DNA of 64,000 nt from Pseudobutyrivibrio ruminis (GCA_015057305.1 SVES01000004.1:49527-113526), one strand, 5' to 3'. Positions 1 to 9,055 are shown, counted from the stretch's first letter. Numbers and translations: made by a program. Notes: a model not told the origin generated them from the sequence alone.

Positions 1-1777
1 ATAAAATCACAAGCTGAACTAATCCATCGTTCCAATCAACTGGTTTCTTTAGAATAGCAACTGCAATTATGTTTTCATCGCCTATAACTCCATTTGTGTG
101 AGGTAATGCCACGTATTCAAACCTGGTAGCCTGCATGCTTTCTCGCTCCAACACCGATTGCAAAAAGTTATCGGGAAGCTTTTTCTCTTTGGAAATTCTT
201 TGACATATTTGCTCCAATACATCCTGTCTATCCACCGCACAAATATCATTAAAAAATAGTTTTTCTGAAAACGGATAATCCTCTTTTTCATTTTTATCAA
301 TATCATTCAGCATATTACTAATACTGTTAATGTTTGAAACATCAAAAAAGGATTTAATCTTAAAAATCGGAATATCGTATTTTTCTTTGATTGGTACTGT
401 AGAAAACACACAATCATATTCCTTCAAATTAATATTTGCTAACTCAAAAAAATTGCAGGTATCAATCCTATTTAATTGGTTGCTAAAGCTTTTCTCGAAA
501 TTTATCCTTAGCATCTGAGATGTAGCTCTTCCACTACTGCAAACAATCAAAATATTCTTTTTATCTGATGCCTTTAGATTATCAATCGCCATTTTGAAAT
601 GAAGCGCGTAATAGGAAATCTCATCATCCTTTAATTCACAATCAAATTTTTCTTCAATAGCCTTACATGCCCAAAGAGCCACATCATAAGCTCTAAAGTA
701 CTTTTGTTGAATTTCCTCCTTCAAAGGATTGTAACTTACTAAGTGAAACGAAATTCTCTTTAATAATGGTATAGTATGCATGCCCAAGGTAATTCTTAAG
801 TCCAGGTTGTTCATAAAGTCATAATTAAATCTTTCCTTCACTCTATGAAACATGTCATCAATAATTTCCATTACCTCGTCATCAATGCTTTCCTCCTTTG
901 CTATCTTCTTTGCAGACAAATGCATAATAATATAGCAAAGTTCTTCCACGTTAAAAGATATTCCATATTTACTATTTAAAATATGAGCTATTCTAGCTGC
1001 CAATGGTCTTTCATTCTCTTCCAGTAGCTTCTCCATCAGTATTTTATCGATATCCACTGGTCGGCCCATATTTATCCTTTTAATAGCTATATACAAATGC
1101 AGTGTTAGATTCTGAATTGTTAGATCGGTAAGTGCAAAATCATATTCCTTTGCACAATCAATTATTATCTTTCGGATGTCCTCTAACATATCCTTTTCTT
1201 CTTCAAAAAAGACCGGCCGCAACAATCCATTTTCTTCATCAACTCCTATTTCATTCATAAGAGTTTTAGTCAAAGCTACTCTGTAAGCAATTTCATCAGC
1301 CACTATTTTGCTTCCATAATGTGGTTTACTTTCAAGTGTAATTCCATATTTTTGAAAAAATTGCTTTACTTCCAGTAAATCCTTGTTGAATTGAGATTTC
1401 GAAATCATTAATTCATCAGCTAAATCATCTAGCTTGATGTAATCATCTGAATCCAAAAAAATCTTTATTAACTTACGTACACGATTCTTTTGACTAGTTA
1501 AACTTTCTATTTCAGCTAATCTTAATTTAGGTAAAATATTATCACGATACTCATAATACTTAGCAGCGTCATCTACGTATATACGATATCCATTGCCATA
1601 CCCAGTTTTTCCTTCAATCCTAAAACCATTTTCTTCAAAAACACTTCTTAAGCTTCCTAATTGCTTTTGAAAAGTTGCCGCAGGAATCCCTAAAAGCTCT
1701 GAACACTTATCTTTGCTAAGTGGCATCTGAGAATTTTGTATACTATCTATTAAAATTAATATTTGCTCACTTGTCAT
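1..1777 (-). CDS. PRD-containing transcriptional activator with PTS EIIB/EIIA-like domains (partial, C-terminus cut by window edge)
   Basis: Reading the minus strand from an ATG at 1777 gives 592 residues with no stop before the window edge. The order is an N-terminal helix-turn-helix (about 1-60), a second HTH (about 85-150), PRD1 and PRD2 (about 190-400) with histidine-bearing segments such as HLYIAIK, HLSAKKIA, GMHTIPLL and ALHFKMAI, an EIIB-like domain with Cys near 412 in IVCSSGRATS, and an EIIA-like domain with His near 556 in ALPHTN. This is the LicR/CelR/MtlR layout of DNA-binding activators controlled by PTS phosphorylation, not the RNA-binding BglG antiterminator, which lacks HTH and EII domains. 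It is the last visible gene of the PTS operon, 20 bases after the deacetylase gene. Family members are about 640-690 residues, so roughly 50-100 are missing. Confidence 0.88.
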   Translation of the reverse strand, partial: MTSEQILILIDSIQNSQMPLSKDKCSELLGIPAATFQKQLGSLRSVFEENGFRIEGKTGYGNGYRIYVDDAAKYYEYRDNILPKLRLAEIESLTSQKNRVRKLIKIFLDSDDYIKLDDLADELMISKSQFNKDLLEVKQFFQKYGITLESKPHYGSKIVADEIAYRVALTKTLMNEIGVDEENGLLRPVFFEEEKDMLEDIRKIIIDCAKEYDFALTDLTIQNLTLHLYIAIKRINMGRPVDIDKILMEKLLEENERPLAARIAHILNSKYGISFNVEELCYIIMHLSAKKIAKEESIDDEVMEIIDDMFHRVKERFNYDFMNNLDLRITLGMHTIPLLKRISFHLVSYNPLKEEIQQKYFRAYDVALWACKAIEEKFDCELKDDEISYYALHFKMAIDNLKASDKKNILIVCSSGRATSQMLRINFEKSFSNQLNRIDTCNFFELANINLKEYDCVFSTVPIKEKYDIPIFKIKSFFDVSNINSISNMLNDIDKNEKEDYPFSEKLFFNDICAVDRQDVLEQICQRISKEKKLPDNFLQSVLERESMQATRFEYVALPHTNGVIGDENIIAVAILKKPVDWNDGLVQLVIL

Positions 1778-1797
1778 AAGTTACACCTCTGGGTAAA

Positions 1798-2643
1798 TTA
1801 TACTGCAAGCTCACTACCAATTGACCTTAAATATTCTTGATATTCATTAGTGCCATAAATAGCATCTCTATGGTTAATAAGCTCAATTTTGTTATCAATA
1901 ATCCATTTTTTTATTCGAGGATCACATAACATTTCAACATCCTTTACCCTTGGAATAGTGCAACTAGATTCAGCTAATACATAATCATCTAAGAATCCAG
2001 GATGCCTAGAAAACATATAAATCTTATCTTCTTCAAGTTTCACTTCCATTAACGCCTCTGCCGGATGATAATATGGAAAATCTTCTACCTTTAAAGACTT
2101 TATATGGTTAGTACCTTTTAATGTTAATTCAAATATGGAAAACTTTTTATACTTTTCTTGGCAAAATTTTTCTTTACCATCGTAGCCAATTCCTTGCAAA
2201 AAATCGTAATGAATTCCATATTCGTCACAGGCTTGTTCTATAGCTTTATTTAAAGTTGATGGGAAAGAATTCATGGCCCAAGTATCTGGTATTCTGCCTA
2301 AATACTTTTTACACCGTTCTAGTTGGGCCCGACACTCATTTATAGCTTCTTCAAAATCTATATCATTTGCCAATTTCCTATCTTTTCTCCATTTAAATCT
2401 ACCGTTAGAATCAACCATGGATTTTACTTTATTAGCTGGTAGCACTGGCCGGCCCCAAAAATGGGTATGCCAGCCAATACTTAACCATGGATATTTTTTT
2501 AGATGCTCACAAGCATCCTCAAACCCAGGACAATCTAACATAAGATCAACGGATGTAGTTATTCCACTTTCTATTGTTTTATATGTTCCCTCATTGTGGG
2601 TATTTGTATATCCCACATCGTCGGCTCTTATTATTAGTTTCAT
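1798..2643 (-). CDS. ChbG/YdjC-family carbohydrate deacetylase
   Basis: The 281-residue product starts with IIRADDVGYT, the metal-binding Asp-Asp motif of the YdjC/ChbG family, followed by SIGWHTHFWG and a later SRHPGFLDD that supply the usual His ligands. Characterised members remove acetyl groups from chitooligosaccharides such as diacetylchitobiose or its phosphate. It sits 10 bases after the EIIC gene, so it probably processes the imported phosphosugar in the cytoplasm. No phospho-glycosidase accompanies it here, so chitobiose as substrate is only an inference. A paralogue lies at 49113-50012 with the same ADDVGYT start and the same WH.HFWG.PVL segment, but beside an ABC importer instead of a PTS. 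Confidence 0.85.
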   Translation of the reverse strand: MKLIIRADDVGYTNTHNEGTYKTIESGITTSVDLMLDCPGFEDACEHLKKYPWLSIGWHTHFWGRPVLPANKVKSMVDSNGRFKWRKDRKLANDIDFEEAINECRAQLERCKKYLGRIPDTWAMNSFPSTLNKAIEQACDEYGIHYDFLQGIGYDGKEKFCQEKYKKFSIFELTLKGTNHIKSLKVEDFPYYHPAEALMEVKLEEDKIYMFSRHPGFLDDYVLAESSCTIPRVKDVEMLCDPRIKKWIIDNKIELINHRDAIYGTNEYQEYLRSIGSELAV

Positions 2644-2653
2644 AATATATATC

Positions 2654-4162
2654 CTATTTAATCTGTACCATTAGTCCGCTGAAGTAGCTATCTTCTTTCA
2701 TAAATTTGTTTAGAAGCTTAACAACCTCCTCCTTGCTACTGTTAGATGAATCAAAGTTAACAGTAACACTATGTTCTTCTATGTTTATAACAGCAAACTT
2801 TTGGCCTACAACTTCCTTGTTATCAAATGCTTCAACAATTTTTTCTGGCTTTGCACATGTAATTGTAATAGTGTCATTAGAAGCATTCTGTCCAACAAGA
2901 GAATCATTTGTCTCTTTACCCATTTCTTCCTTAACATATTGTTTATCTAATGCCTTTACAAACGGGAAGTAAATGGCGCAACAAATTGCGAATAATACAA
3001 TCCACCAGAACAATCCTACAAAGCCACCAAATTGTACAAATGCCAAAATAAAATATGGACAATTACGTATTTGGGTACCATTACAGTATGGAAGTAGGCC
3101 TGCCATATTTAAAGCATAAGTATAAAATACTGCCAGCGGATATGTAATAATTGTTGGAATAGCCATTAGAGGATTTAATACAGTTGGCAAACCAAAATTA
3201 ATAGGCTCTGAAATACCAAATATTGCAGGTACAGCAGCCACCTTTGTAACACTCTTTGTTCTTTGAGAACGTCCTACAACAAAACACATAAAAATAAGTG
3301 GTAAAACACCTGGTGTAAGGAACAAGCCTGTTACAGCATGTGTCATCTGTTCTCCAGCTGCATATGCAGCCAAATTTCCTAATCTATTTTCAGCAAATAG
3401 AATATTTTTTATCTGGTAAGTAACTGCACCACCATGTATGCCTAACCACCACAAAGTCATAGAAACTGTCTCAATAATTGCTACTCCCCAAGGGCCTGAT
3501 GTTACAACACTAAGTGGTTTTTGAAGTAATGTATAAAATGCATTAAATACACTTCCCCATGGAGTAAATGAAAAAACAAATCTAATAATTAAGAACAAAA
3601 ATGCAACAATAAATGCTGGAATCAAAGATGAAAATGAATTTGCTACAAATGGTGGAACTGAATCTGGCATTTTAATAGTCCACTTCTTTTTATAGGCTGT
3701 TGTACATAATGCACCTACTCCAAATCCAACAAACAGTGCTATAAACATACCCTTAGCACCTGTGTATGTAAATGGAATTGATGTTACTGCCTCCCAACCT
3801 TCACCAACTACTTGATAAGGAACCAAAATCATAAACGCAAATAGTGAAATTAGTCCATTTACAACTGCATTCTTCTTATTTCCCTTTTCAACACAATAGT
3901 TGTAAGCTACGGCATAAACTAAATATACAGATATAAACTCTGTAGTATATTGAACAGGAATCTGTAGCAATACATCTAGGCCTGTAGCTGCTAACATATT
4001 TGTATATGCCTCTATTGGCAGACCTGCGATAAGTGCAAATATTGAACCAATCATCATAAATGGGAATATTTGCATAAATGAATGCTGAATTACATTTAAT
4101 ACTGTACTTCTTGAAATCTTACCAGCCCAATCAATAAGCTTGTCTTCAAATGTCTTTAACAT
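2654..4162 (-). CDS. PTS EIIC permease, cellobiose/chitobiose (Lac) family, with unusual C-terminal extension
   Basis: This is a polytopic membrane protein with family features of Lac-family EIIC: an N-terminal segment FEDKLIDWAGKISRS, GIHGGAVTYQ, a P.IFGISEPINFGLP motif and NPLMAIP. The start is taken at the internal ATG at 4162 because GAGGAG lies 5 bases upstream; an in-frame start at 4186 has no such site. The membrane part ends near residue 420. About 80 further residues follow (ITITCAKPEKIVEAFD onward) that look like a small soluble alpha/beta domain and match neither EIIA nor EIIB in any motif I can see. It would transport and help phosphorylate a beta-linked disaccharide together with the EIIB just upstream. 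No EIIA gene is in the window. Confidence 0.88.
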   Translation of the reverse strand: MLKTFEDKLIDWAGKISRSTVLNVIQHSFMQIFPFMMIGSIFALIAGLPIEAYTNMLAATGLDVLLQIPVQYTTEFISVYLVYAVAYNYCVEKGNKKNAVVNGLISLFAFMILVPYQVVGEGWEAVTSIPFTYTGAKGMFIALFVGFGVGALCTTAYKKKWTIKMPDSVPPFVANSFSSLIPAFIVAFLFLIIRFVFSFTPWGSVFNAFYTLLQKPLSVVTSGPWGVAIIETVSMTLWWLGIHGGAVTYQIKNILFAENRLGNLAAYAAGEQMTHAVTGLFLTPGVLPLIFMCFVVGRSQRTKSVTKVAAVPAIFGISEPINFGLPTVLNPLMAIPTIITYPLAVFYTYALNMAGLLPYCNGTQIRNCPYFILAFVQFGGFVGLFWWIVLFAICCAIYFPFVKALDKQYVKEEMGKETNDSLVGQNASNDTITITCAKPEKIVEAFDNKEVVGQKFAVINIEEHSVTVNFDSSNSSKEEVVKLLNKFMKEDSYFSGLMVQIK

Positions 4163-4189
4163 TTTTTCTCCTCTTTCTCTACACAAATT

Positions 4190-4498
4190 TTATGCTTCAG
4201 CTAATTCTTCGGCAAACTTAAGAATCGCCTCGCCATTTACACTTCCATAATCTTCCTTGTTCATAACAGCAACCTTCGCATCAGTCCCTTCAAGTAATTC
4301 TTTTACCTGATCAAGTGCATGTGCAACCTGCGGTCCAACCAGAACAACATCTGGAGTCTCGTCTTCTTCATCTACTGAATTAATATCAGTTGCACTTATT
4401 TCATAGTCTTTTCCTTGGGCTGCAGCAGCCTTTTTCATAGCTGAAACAACAATACTTGTTGACATCCCCATTGAGCAACATAGTAGAATTTTTTTCAT
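4190..4498 (-). CDS. PTS EIIB subunit, lactose/cellobiose family
   Basis: The 102-residue product has the phosphocysteine loop LLCCSMGMSTS; the second Cys (residue 8) aligns with the active Cys of CelA/ChbB-type EIIB in the pattern CSxGMSTS. The length is normal for a free-standing EIIB of this family. It receives phosphate from EIIA and passes it to the sugar bound by EIIC, whose gene starts 27 bases downstream. AGGTGG lies about 10 bases before the ATG. It is the first gene of the PTS operon, following a regulatory gap and an upstream terminator. Confidence 0.92.
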   Translation of the reverse strand: MKKILLCCSMGMSTSIVVSAMKKAAAAQGKDYEISATDINSVDEEDETPDVVLVGPQVAHALDQVKELLEGTDAKVAVMNKEDYGSVNGEAILKFAEELAEA

Positions 4499-4629
4499 TC
4501 TATTAATCCACCTTTCTATAATTTTTCCTCGAGGTTTTTCATTGATATCAGTTTATATTTATTATTAGTATCTTTCCATTTACATTTTGGAATCAATATT
4601 GGGATATTCGTAGAAGTATATAACAAATC
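4499..4629 (-). promoter_or_regulatory. Leader/promoter region of the PTS operon
   Basis: This stretch lies between the upstream terminator and the EIIB start. It is very A+T rich and must hold the PTS operon promoter if the terminator is efficient. A weak sigma-A-like pair on the minus strand (TTGATT, 18 bases, GATACT) can be drawn, but I do not trust it. I see no coding potential. Confidence 0.4.
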
Positions 4630-4665
4630 AAAAAAAGCTAGTGACGATATGAACAATTCACTAGC
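4630..4665 (-). terminator. Intrinsic terminator after the MATE gene / before the PTS operon
   Basis: A perfect 8-bp stem GCTAGTGA/TCACTAGC (4658-4665 with 4637-4644) with a 13-base loop is followed on the minus strand by seven T residues. It lies 255 bases past the MATE stop and separates module 1 from the PTS operon. Confidence 0.75.
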
Positions 4666-4920
4666 AAAATATCAGAATTATTAAATTTTGTTTCCGTCCA
4701 CCAACCACTCCAGCATAATAATGCATAACCAATATTGCTTAAAATAATGGAGTATTTTATATAGCGAGCTACCATTCGCTAAACTAACGGACAATAGTAA
4801 CTTTATACCAGTTTTGTGACGGCTGTGTGTTGTGTTTCTAAATAAATGTTTTAAAGACCAAGTTGCTATTTACAGTCCAGGTCTTTTTACAGAGGTCATG
4901 GACAAAATAATATCCAGAAT
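4666..4920. other. Non-coding gap between MATE gene and terminator
   Basis: No convincing gene is present in these 255 bases. A weak inverted repeat AAAGACC (4853-4859)/GGTCTTT (4880-4886) lies 35-70 bases past the MATE stop and could be a minor 3' hairpin. The rest is featureless A+T-rich sequence. Confidence 0.4.
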
Positions 4921-6276
4921 TTAATCTATAAGCCTCTTTCGCGTTCTCCATTTTCCTGTTAAATAATAAATTGTTAATGCGATTGATGTTATATAAGTCC
5001 CCGAAACATAACCTATAAAATAACCATTGGTACCTAAATTTAGGAAGCTTCCTAATAACCACGTAAAGAAAATTCTTCCAACAAATGCATCCATAATTGC
5101 CATGGCCATTGAAAACTTCACAAAGCCGCTGGCGCTTACTATTGCATTTCCTCCTGGCATAAAAAACTTTGCTGGCATCTCACAGACTATACATAAAATG
5201 CAAAAAGTAGAAAATGCTATAACTGATTCATCGCTTGTAAACAATCTAAACATTCCTTTAGGTGCTAACAAATATGGTATTGCGAAAATTAAATTAGAAA
5301 TAATACATAGCATAACCCCTGATTTATATGTCTTATCTACTCTATCCATGTTGCCCGCACCAATATTTTGCCCCATCATAGCAGTGCAGCCTAATCCTAC
5401 TGCCTGAGTAAATATATTGGGAAAATTTCGAATTTTGTTGAAGGTTCCAAAAGCCGCTGATACCACTACACCTTGGGCGTTCATCATTTTATTAACAAAT
5501 AAAAATGAGATATAAATTGCTGATGTTTGCAAAGCAATCGGTATTCCAAGTTTAATAATTGTAATGGCTATTTTCATGTCAAACGTGAACATGGTTTTAT
5601 TTATAGTTATTAAAAATATATCCTGCTTTTTTATTAATAAATTTATAGAAAAGATAACTGAAATTACCTGTCCTATAATTGTAGCTAGTGCAGCTCCCGT
5701 TGCTCCCCAATCAAGGAATGCAACAAATATCAAATCCAATATAATATTACAAATCGAAGCAATTGCTATAAATATCATTGGATGCTTGCTGTCACCCATA
5801 CCTCTAAATACAGCTGAAACCATATTATATAATCCTGTAAATAGTATGCCAAAGCAACATACAGTTACATAATGATGAGCATGAATAAAGGCCTCACTGG
5901 GGGTATTGAGCCATTGTAGAAAGCTATCACATCCGATAATCCCCACAATAGACATTAGTAAAGCTAAAAATATCATTAAATCAAATAATGTTCCTATTAC
6001 CCTCTTTAAATTATTCTTATCATTTGCTCCCACATATTGAGATACTAGTATCTGCCCTGCTGTAGAAAAACCCACACACAAAAGAGCTATTAGTTCCATC
6101 AGTTGAGTTCCAACTGATAGAGCTGACAGCCCTTCTTTTCCAACCACATTACCTACAATAATCATATCAATAGTATTATAGGCTGTTTGCAAAAAAGTAG
6201 ATATAACGAATGGAAATGAAAATCTAAGAAGTGTTTTAAATACATTGCCTTTTGTTAAATCAACTCTATCTGACAT
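4921..6276 (-). CDS. MATE-family multidrug/metabolite efflux transporter
   Basis: The product is about 451 residues with twelve predicted hydrophobic segments. It opens with the typical MATE N-terminus (DLTKGNVFKTLLRFSFPFV, then LQTAYNTIDMIIVG) and has the second-half repeat PIALQTSAIYISFLFVN. MATE proteins export cationic drugs or small metabolites using Na+ or H+. The start is set at the ATG at 6276, which follows the previous gene's stop by 8 bases and has AAGAAGGA upstream; a start at 6318 would overlap that gene. It is the last gene of module 1, directly after the aromatic-acid-exporter-like gene, so export of a product of the module is a reasonable inference. Confidence 0.9.
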   Translation of the reverse strand: MSDRVDLTKGNVFKTLLRFSFPFVISTFLQTAYNTIDMIIVGNVVGKEGLSALSVGTQLMELIALLCVGFSTAGQILVSQYVGANDKNNLKRVIGTLFDLMIFLALLMSIVGIIGCDSFLQWLNTPSEAFIHAHHYVTVCCFGILFTGLYNMVSAVFRGMGDSKHPMIFIAIASICNIILDLIFVAFLDWGATGAALATIIGQVISVIFSINLLIKKQDIFLITINKTMFTFDMKIAITIIKLGIPIALQTSAIYISFLFVNKMMNAQGVVVSAAFGTFNKIRNFPNIFTQAVGLGCTAMMGQNIGAGNMDRVDKTYKSGVMLCIISNLIFAIPYLLAPKGMFRLFTSDESVIAFSTFCILCIVCEMPAKFFMPGGNAIVSASGFVKFSMAMAIMDAFVGRIFFTWLLGSFLNLGTNGYFIGYVSGTYITSIALTIYYLTGKWRTRKRLID

Positions 6277-6284
6277 ATTAAATA

Positions 6285-6830
6285 TCAATCCTTCTTTGTA
6301 AATAATCCAAACAGCCAAGTCACAAAAATAACTACAAGCACTCCGTATACTGTAGAAATAACTCTAAATAACGCATATACGATACGTGCCTGACTAGATA
6401 ATGTGACCGCTATAAGTACATAACTAATTGCTCCTATTCTACAATTCATATATGGGGCTTTGATAAGCTTACATAAAAACATAGTGAGTAGAACTCCAAG
6501 CATCAGAAGAACTACTGATAGCCACTGATTTCCAATAAGGCTGTCTATAGATACCACAACAAGTGCCGCTATCGCAGCCATGGCAGTCACCTTTATTCGC
6601 ATCCAGCCAGCTCCTTTGCTTGCCCCTACATTATCCTGCACACAGAGCAAACAGGAAATAGCTGCTGTAGCCTTTTGAATAATGTCTAGCTGCATTTGAC
6701 CATAATGAAATTTAATTCCTAGGGCATTTAAAATCGTAGATGTGAGTATACATAGCCCCACTGCAATTATTATTTTTATATCTAAAACATTTACTTCCAG
6801 CTTTGCTGGTTCCATTACTGGCTTCGCCAT
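6285..6830 (-). CDS. Aromatic acid exporter (ArAE/FUSC-like) membrane-domain protein
   Basis: The 181-residue product has a short cytoplasmic N-terminus, then five or six hydrophobic segments in two clusters around GWMRIKVTAMAAIAALVV. That corresponds to the R-x-x-GT-like junction of the ArAE_1/DUF939 membrane domain, and the C-terminal RIVYALFRVISTVYGVLV matches the family's closing helix. E. coli AaeB and related proteins export hydroxybenzoates, but this one is only the half-length membrane domain and would have to oligomerise. Its position between a hydrolase gene and a MATE gene in one transcription unit fits an export role. The family call rests on pattern similarity by eye. Confidence 0.65.
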   Translation of the reverse strand: MAKPVMEPAKLEVNVLDIKIIIAVGLCILTSTILNALGIKFHYGQMQLDIIQKATAAISCLLCVQDNVGASKGAGWMRIKVTAMAAIAALVVVSIDSLIGNQWLSVVLLMLGVLLTMFLCKLIKAPYMNCRIGAISYVLIAVTLSSQARIVYALFRVISTVYGVLVVIFVTWLFGLFTKKD

Positions 6831-6845
6831 TTTTTACCTCTTTCT

Positions 6846-8114
6846 TTAATTCAAAATCTCAAGTGCTGTCTCAACAAATTTTTCTGCAGCTCCAGGCATA
6901 AGCATTGATGAAAGTGCCTCCCAGTGTAATTCGTTATAGGATTTTTTATCAGGCATATATTTCATGCCTCCGTTAATCATGGATGCATACACTGTATATT
7001 TGTACTTAGAGCCCCCAGACAGTTGCTTTCCTGTAATCACATTAATCTCTGGTTTCCCAGCCACAATTGCTACATTTCCCAGCACCAGTGTTCCAACAGA
7101 AACATCCTTCGTGCCTTCCGGTTCAAAAGTAAGCTCTTTATATGGATGCATAGGAATTCGTCCCTTGGTCTGCCATGTATAGCTTGTCTTTGAAATTTTC
7201 ATTGAGTCACATTTATTCTCAAGCGCCACTTCCACAGACTCATCGAAAGCTTCAACCATCTTTTCTGCAATCTCTTCTGCAAATTCGATTCCATTTTTTA
7301 CGCCTAAATCTACTGTTTCAATTTCCCCAGTCTCATTTTCTTTATCAAACCATGCAGTTTTTTCTGGAACTATATCTCCAGCCGCCCCTGTGATGTAAAG
7401 CACCGGACAACTATACTTTTCTTCAAGCTTCCTGCACATCATTCCTGGAGCATCTGCGGAAATCAGGCGATTTCCTGTATCCATCTCAGAATTATCAATA
7501 ACGCAAGGCTTCATTCCAAAGCAAACCATGTGACAAAGGTAATTTCCAACTGAATCCTTAAAGCTTATGACAGTCATTTCATCATTTACTTCACCGTTAT
7601 CGCCGTTTCCAATCCACCAGCCATTTTTAGTTTTAATATCCCTGTTTTTAACAATAGAACACTTTGATGTACCTACAAGCATTTTCGCTTCCTTTAGGTG
7701 ACACGCTCCTTTCAAAGCATCAATAAGCGCAAAAAATATCGTATCCTCATATAGCTTTCTTTTAGACAATTCTTTGTCTCGTCTCTCCTGCTCTTCCTTA
7801 GAAAGCTTTATTTCTTCCCCACCTATTCCAATAAGTGGGCCCCCTGGCGCATGTGGAGTTGTAATTGCGTGAGTCATATGAATCCAAACATTTTCGTTTG
7901 AGGTATCCACTACATTTGCCACAGCAGTCCTCATTCTCTTTAAAAAATCGTCCCAAAGCATCACTATTTCCACTGAAACAATAGCGAACTTCACATCATT
8001 CTGTTCCAACACAAGAACACTAAGCTTTGGTAGGTCATGAATGCCTTTGAAACCCTCTATATTTAGAAGCTCACTTCCAAAATTAATTGTGGCATTGCCT
8101 GCTCCTATTTTCAT
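6846..8114 (-). CDS. Neutral/alkaline ceramidase-fold hydrolase (stand-alone)
   Basis: The 422-residue product resembles the N-terminal domain of neutral/alkaline non-lysosomal ceramidases: GAGNATINF at the start, HMTHAITTPHAPGG in place of the Zn-binding THTHSGPGG loop, and GAAGDIVPE in place of the GDVSPN nucleophile loop. The ceramidase Ser is replaced by Val here, so classical ceramide amidase activity is unlikely and the true reaction is unknown. No signal peptide is seen, so it should be cytoplasmic. The first half of the 850-residue protein at 24647-27199 is a clear paralogue, there fused to an esterase. Here the matching esterase is a separate gene two positions upstream. Confidence 0.75.
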   Translation of the reverse strand: MKIGAGNATINFGSELLNIEGFKGIHDLPKLSVLVLEQNDVKFAIVSVEIVMLWDDFLKRMRTAVANVVDTSNENVWIHMTHAITTPHAPGGPLIGIGGEEIKLSKEEQERRDKELSKRKLYEDTIFFALIDALKGACHLKEAKMLVGTSKCSIVKNRDIKTKNGWWIGNGDNGEVNDEMTVISFKDSVGNYLCHMVCFGMKPCVIDNSEMDTGNRLISADAPGMMCRKLEEKYSCPVLYITGAAGDIVPEKTAWFDKENETGEIETVDLGVKNGIEFAEEIAEKMVEAFDESVEVALENKCDSMKISKTSYTWQTKGRIPMHPYKELTFEPEGTKDVSVGTLVLGNVAIVAGKPEINVITGKQLSGGSKYKYTVYASMINGGMKYMPDKKSYNELHWEALSSMLMPGAAEKFVETALEILN

Positions 8115-8138
8115 TAGCCACCTCCCTCTATATAATTC

Positions 8139-8169
8139 AGGCCAGACTCAAAAATATGTAGCCTGGCCT
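8139..8169 (-). other. Intercistronic hairpin between MBL and ceramidase-fold genes
   Basis: AGGCCAG (8139-8145) and CTGGCCT (8163-8169) form a 7-bp stem in the 60-base gap. No T-run follows on the minus strand, so this looks like an mRNA processing or stability element, not a terminator. Confidence 0.45.
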
Positions 8170-8174
8170 ACCAG

Positions 8175-9053
8175 CTAATTCACAGACCTAAACACATGCC
8201 CTTTATACACAAACATCTCTTTGCCATCATCTCCAAAACCGCCCTTTGGAATATCCTCTATGTGAGGCATTTGGCAGTCGTATACTCTGTGACCGTTATA
8301 TGATTGCTGTTCACCTGGTGGATGTCCTCCTTTAGGTACGGCTTCACTGGATATCTCACCTGCCAATATCTTTTTTGCAGCCTCATAAAAAATATCAAAT
8401 TCCTCTGCTGGCAAAATCTCAGGTCCACCGCAAAGAGTGTCAAAATCATTTCTATATGGAATAAGTGCATCCAACTTTTCCTTCCAAGCCTGCACACTTC
8501 CATTGTAGTTTTTCATGTTAGGCATAAATTCATCCCCAGAAAATAGAATCCTACGTTTCTTATCCAAAATGGCTATTCCATCTTCGGTGTGCTCACCTAT
8601 CCTGAATATGATAAGCTCCCTGCCAGGAACAGAAATAATATCACCTGTGGTAACAACCTGTTTTTCATAGGAATCCTTGAAGAAATCCATCCCTTTAAAG
8701 CTTTCATAAGGAACTGAAACCAAATCCAAAGCTTCTGCCCCCATAAATGCTTTGTCAAAATAACAGTTATTTGCGCTATGATCAAAATGATGATGGGTAT
8801 TTATAACCCAAGGTACGGGCTTGCCACATAGCTCTTCCAAAAATTCTCTTAAATTTCCAGCTCCATAACCCGTGTCAATGGCTATTCCAAATTCATCGCC
8901 CACCACCAAATAGTGGTAGTCCCCTGAACTCATTATTTGCCATGTATCCTCATAAAGCTTTGTCACTTCATAGTATGGCTCATCCATAGGAGTATAGCTT
9001 CCATCCTTGTGATGTATGAGGATGTCATGTTTTGAAGAAAAATCTACCAGCAT
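8175..9053 (-). CDS. Metallo-beta-lactamase-fold hydrolase
   Basis: The product of about 292 residues has the MBL zinc motif in NTHHHFDHSAN, a later HTEDGIA and LFSGDEF, giving the usual two-metal ligand set. The start at 9053 has GAGGAGG 8 bases upstream and lies 3 bases past the esterase stop; a start at 9086 would overlap the esterase. The fold covers thioesterases, lactonases and glyoxalase II, so the substrate is open. Its paralogue at 23679-24581 shares the N-terminal SKHDILI..DGSY.PMDEPY and the IDTGYGAGN region, and is also coupled to a ceramidase-fold protein, which suggests a conserved partnership. Confidence 0.85.
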   Translation of the reverse strand: MLVDFSSKHDILIHHKDGSYTPMDEPYYEVTKLYEDTWQIMSSGDYHYLVVGDEFGIAIDTGYGAGNLREFLEELCGKPVPWVINTHHHFDHSANNCYFDKAFMGAEALDLVSVPYESFKGMDFFKDSYEKQVVTTGDIISVPGRELIIFRIGEHTEDGIAILDKKRRILFSGDEFMPNMKNYNGSVQAWKEKLDALIPYRNDFDTLCGGPEILPAEEFDIFYEAAKKILAGEISSEAVPKGGHPPGEQQSYNGHRVYDCQMPHIEDIPKGGFGDDGKEMFVYKGHVFRSVN

Positions 9054-9055
9054 CT

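Noticed and set aside
4630..4665. RNA antiterminator (RAT) site for a BglG-type protein ahead of the PTS operon
   Set aside because: The regulator encoded in the operon has N-terminal HTH domains and EII domains, thus is a DNA-binding activator, and the stem shows no RAT-like sequence. A plain terminator is simpler.
4838..5062. Minus-strand reading frame of 74 codons overlapping the end of the MATE gene
   Set aside because: It overlaps the MATE coding sequence in another frame and has no ribosome site.
6846..8114. True ceramidase acting on host sphingolipids
   Set aside because: No signal peptide and the nucleophile Ser position is Val; only the fold supports the name.
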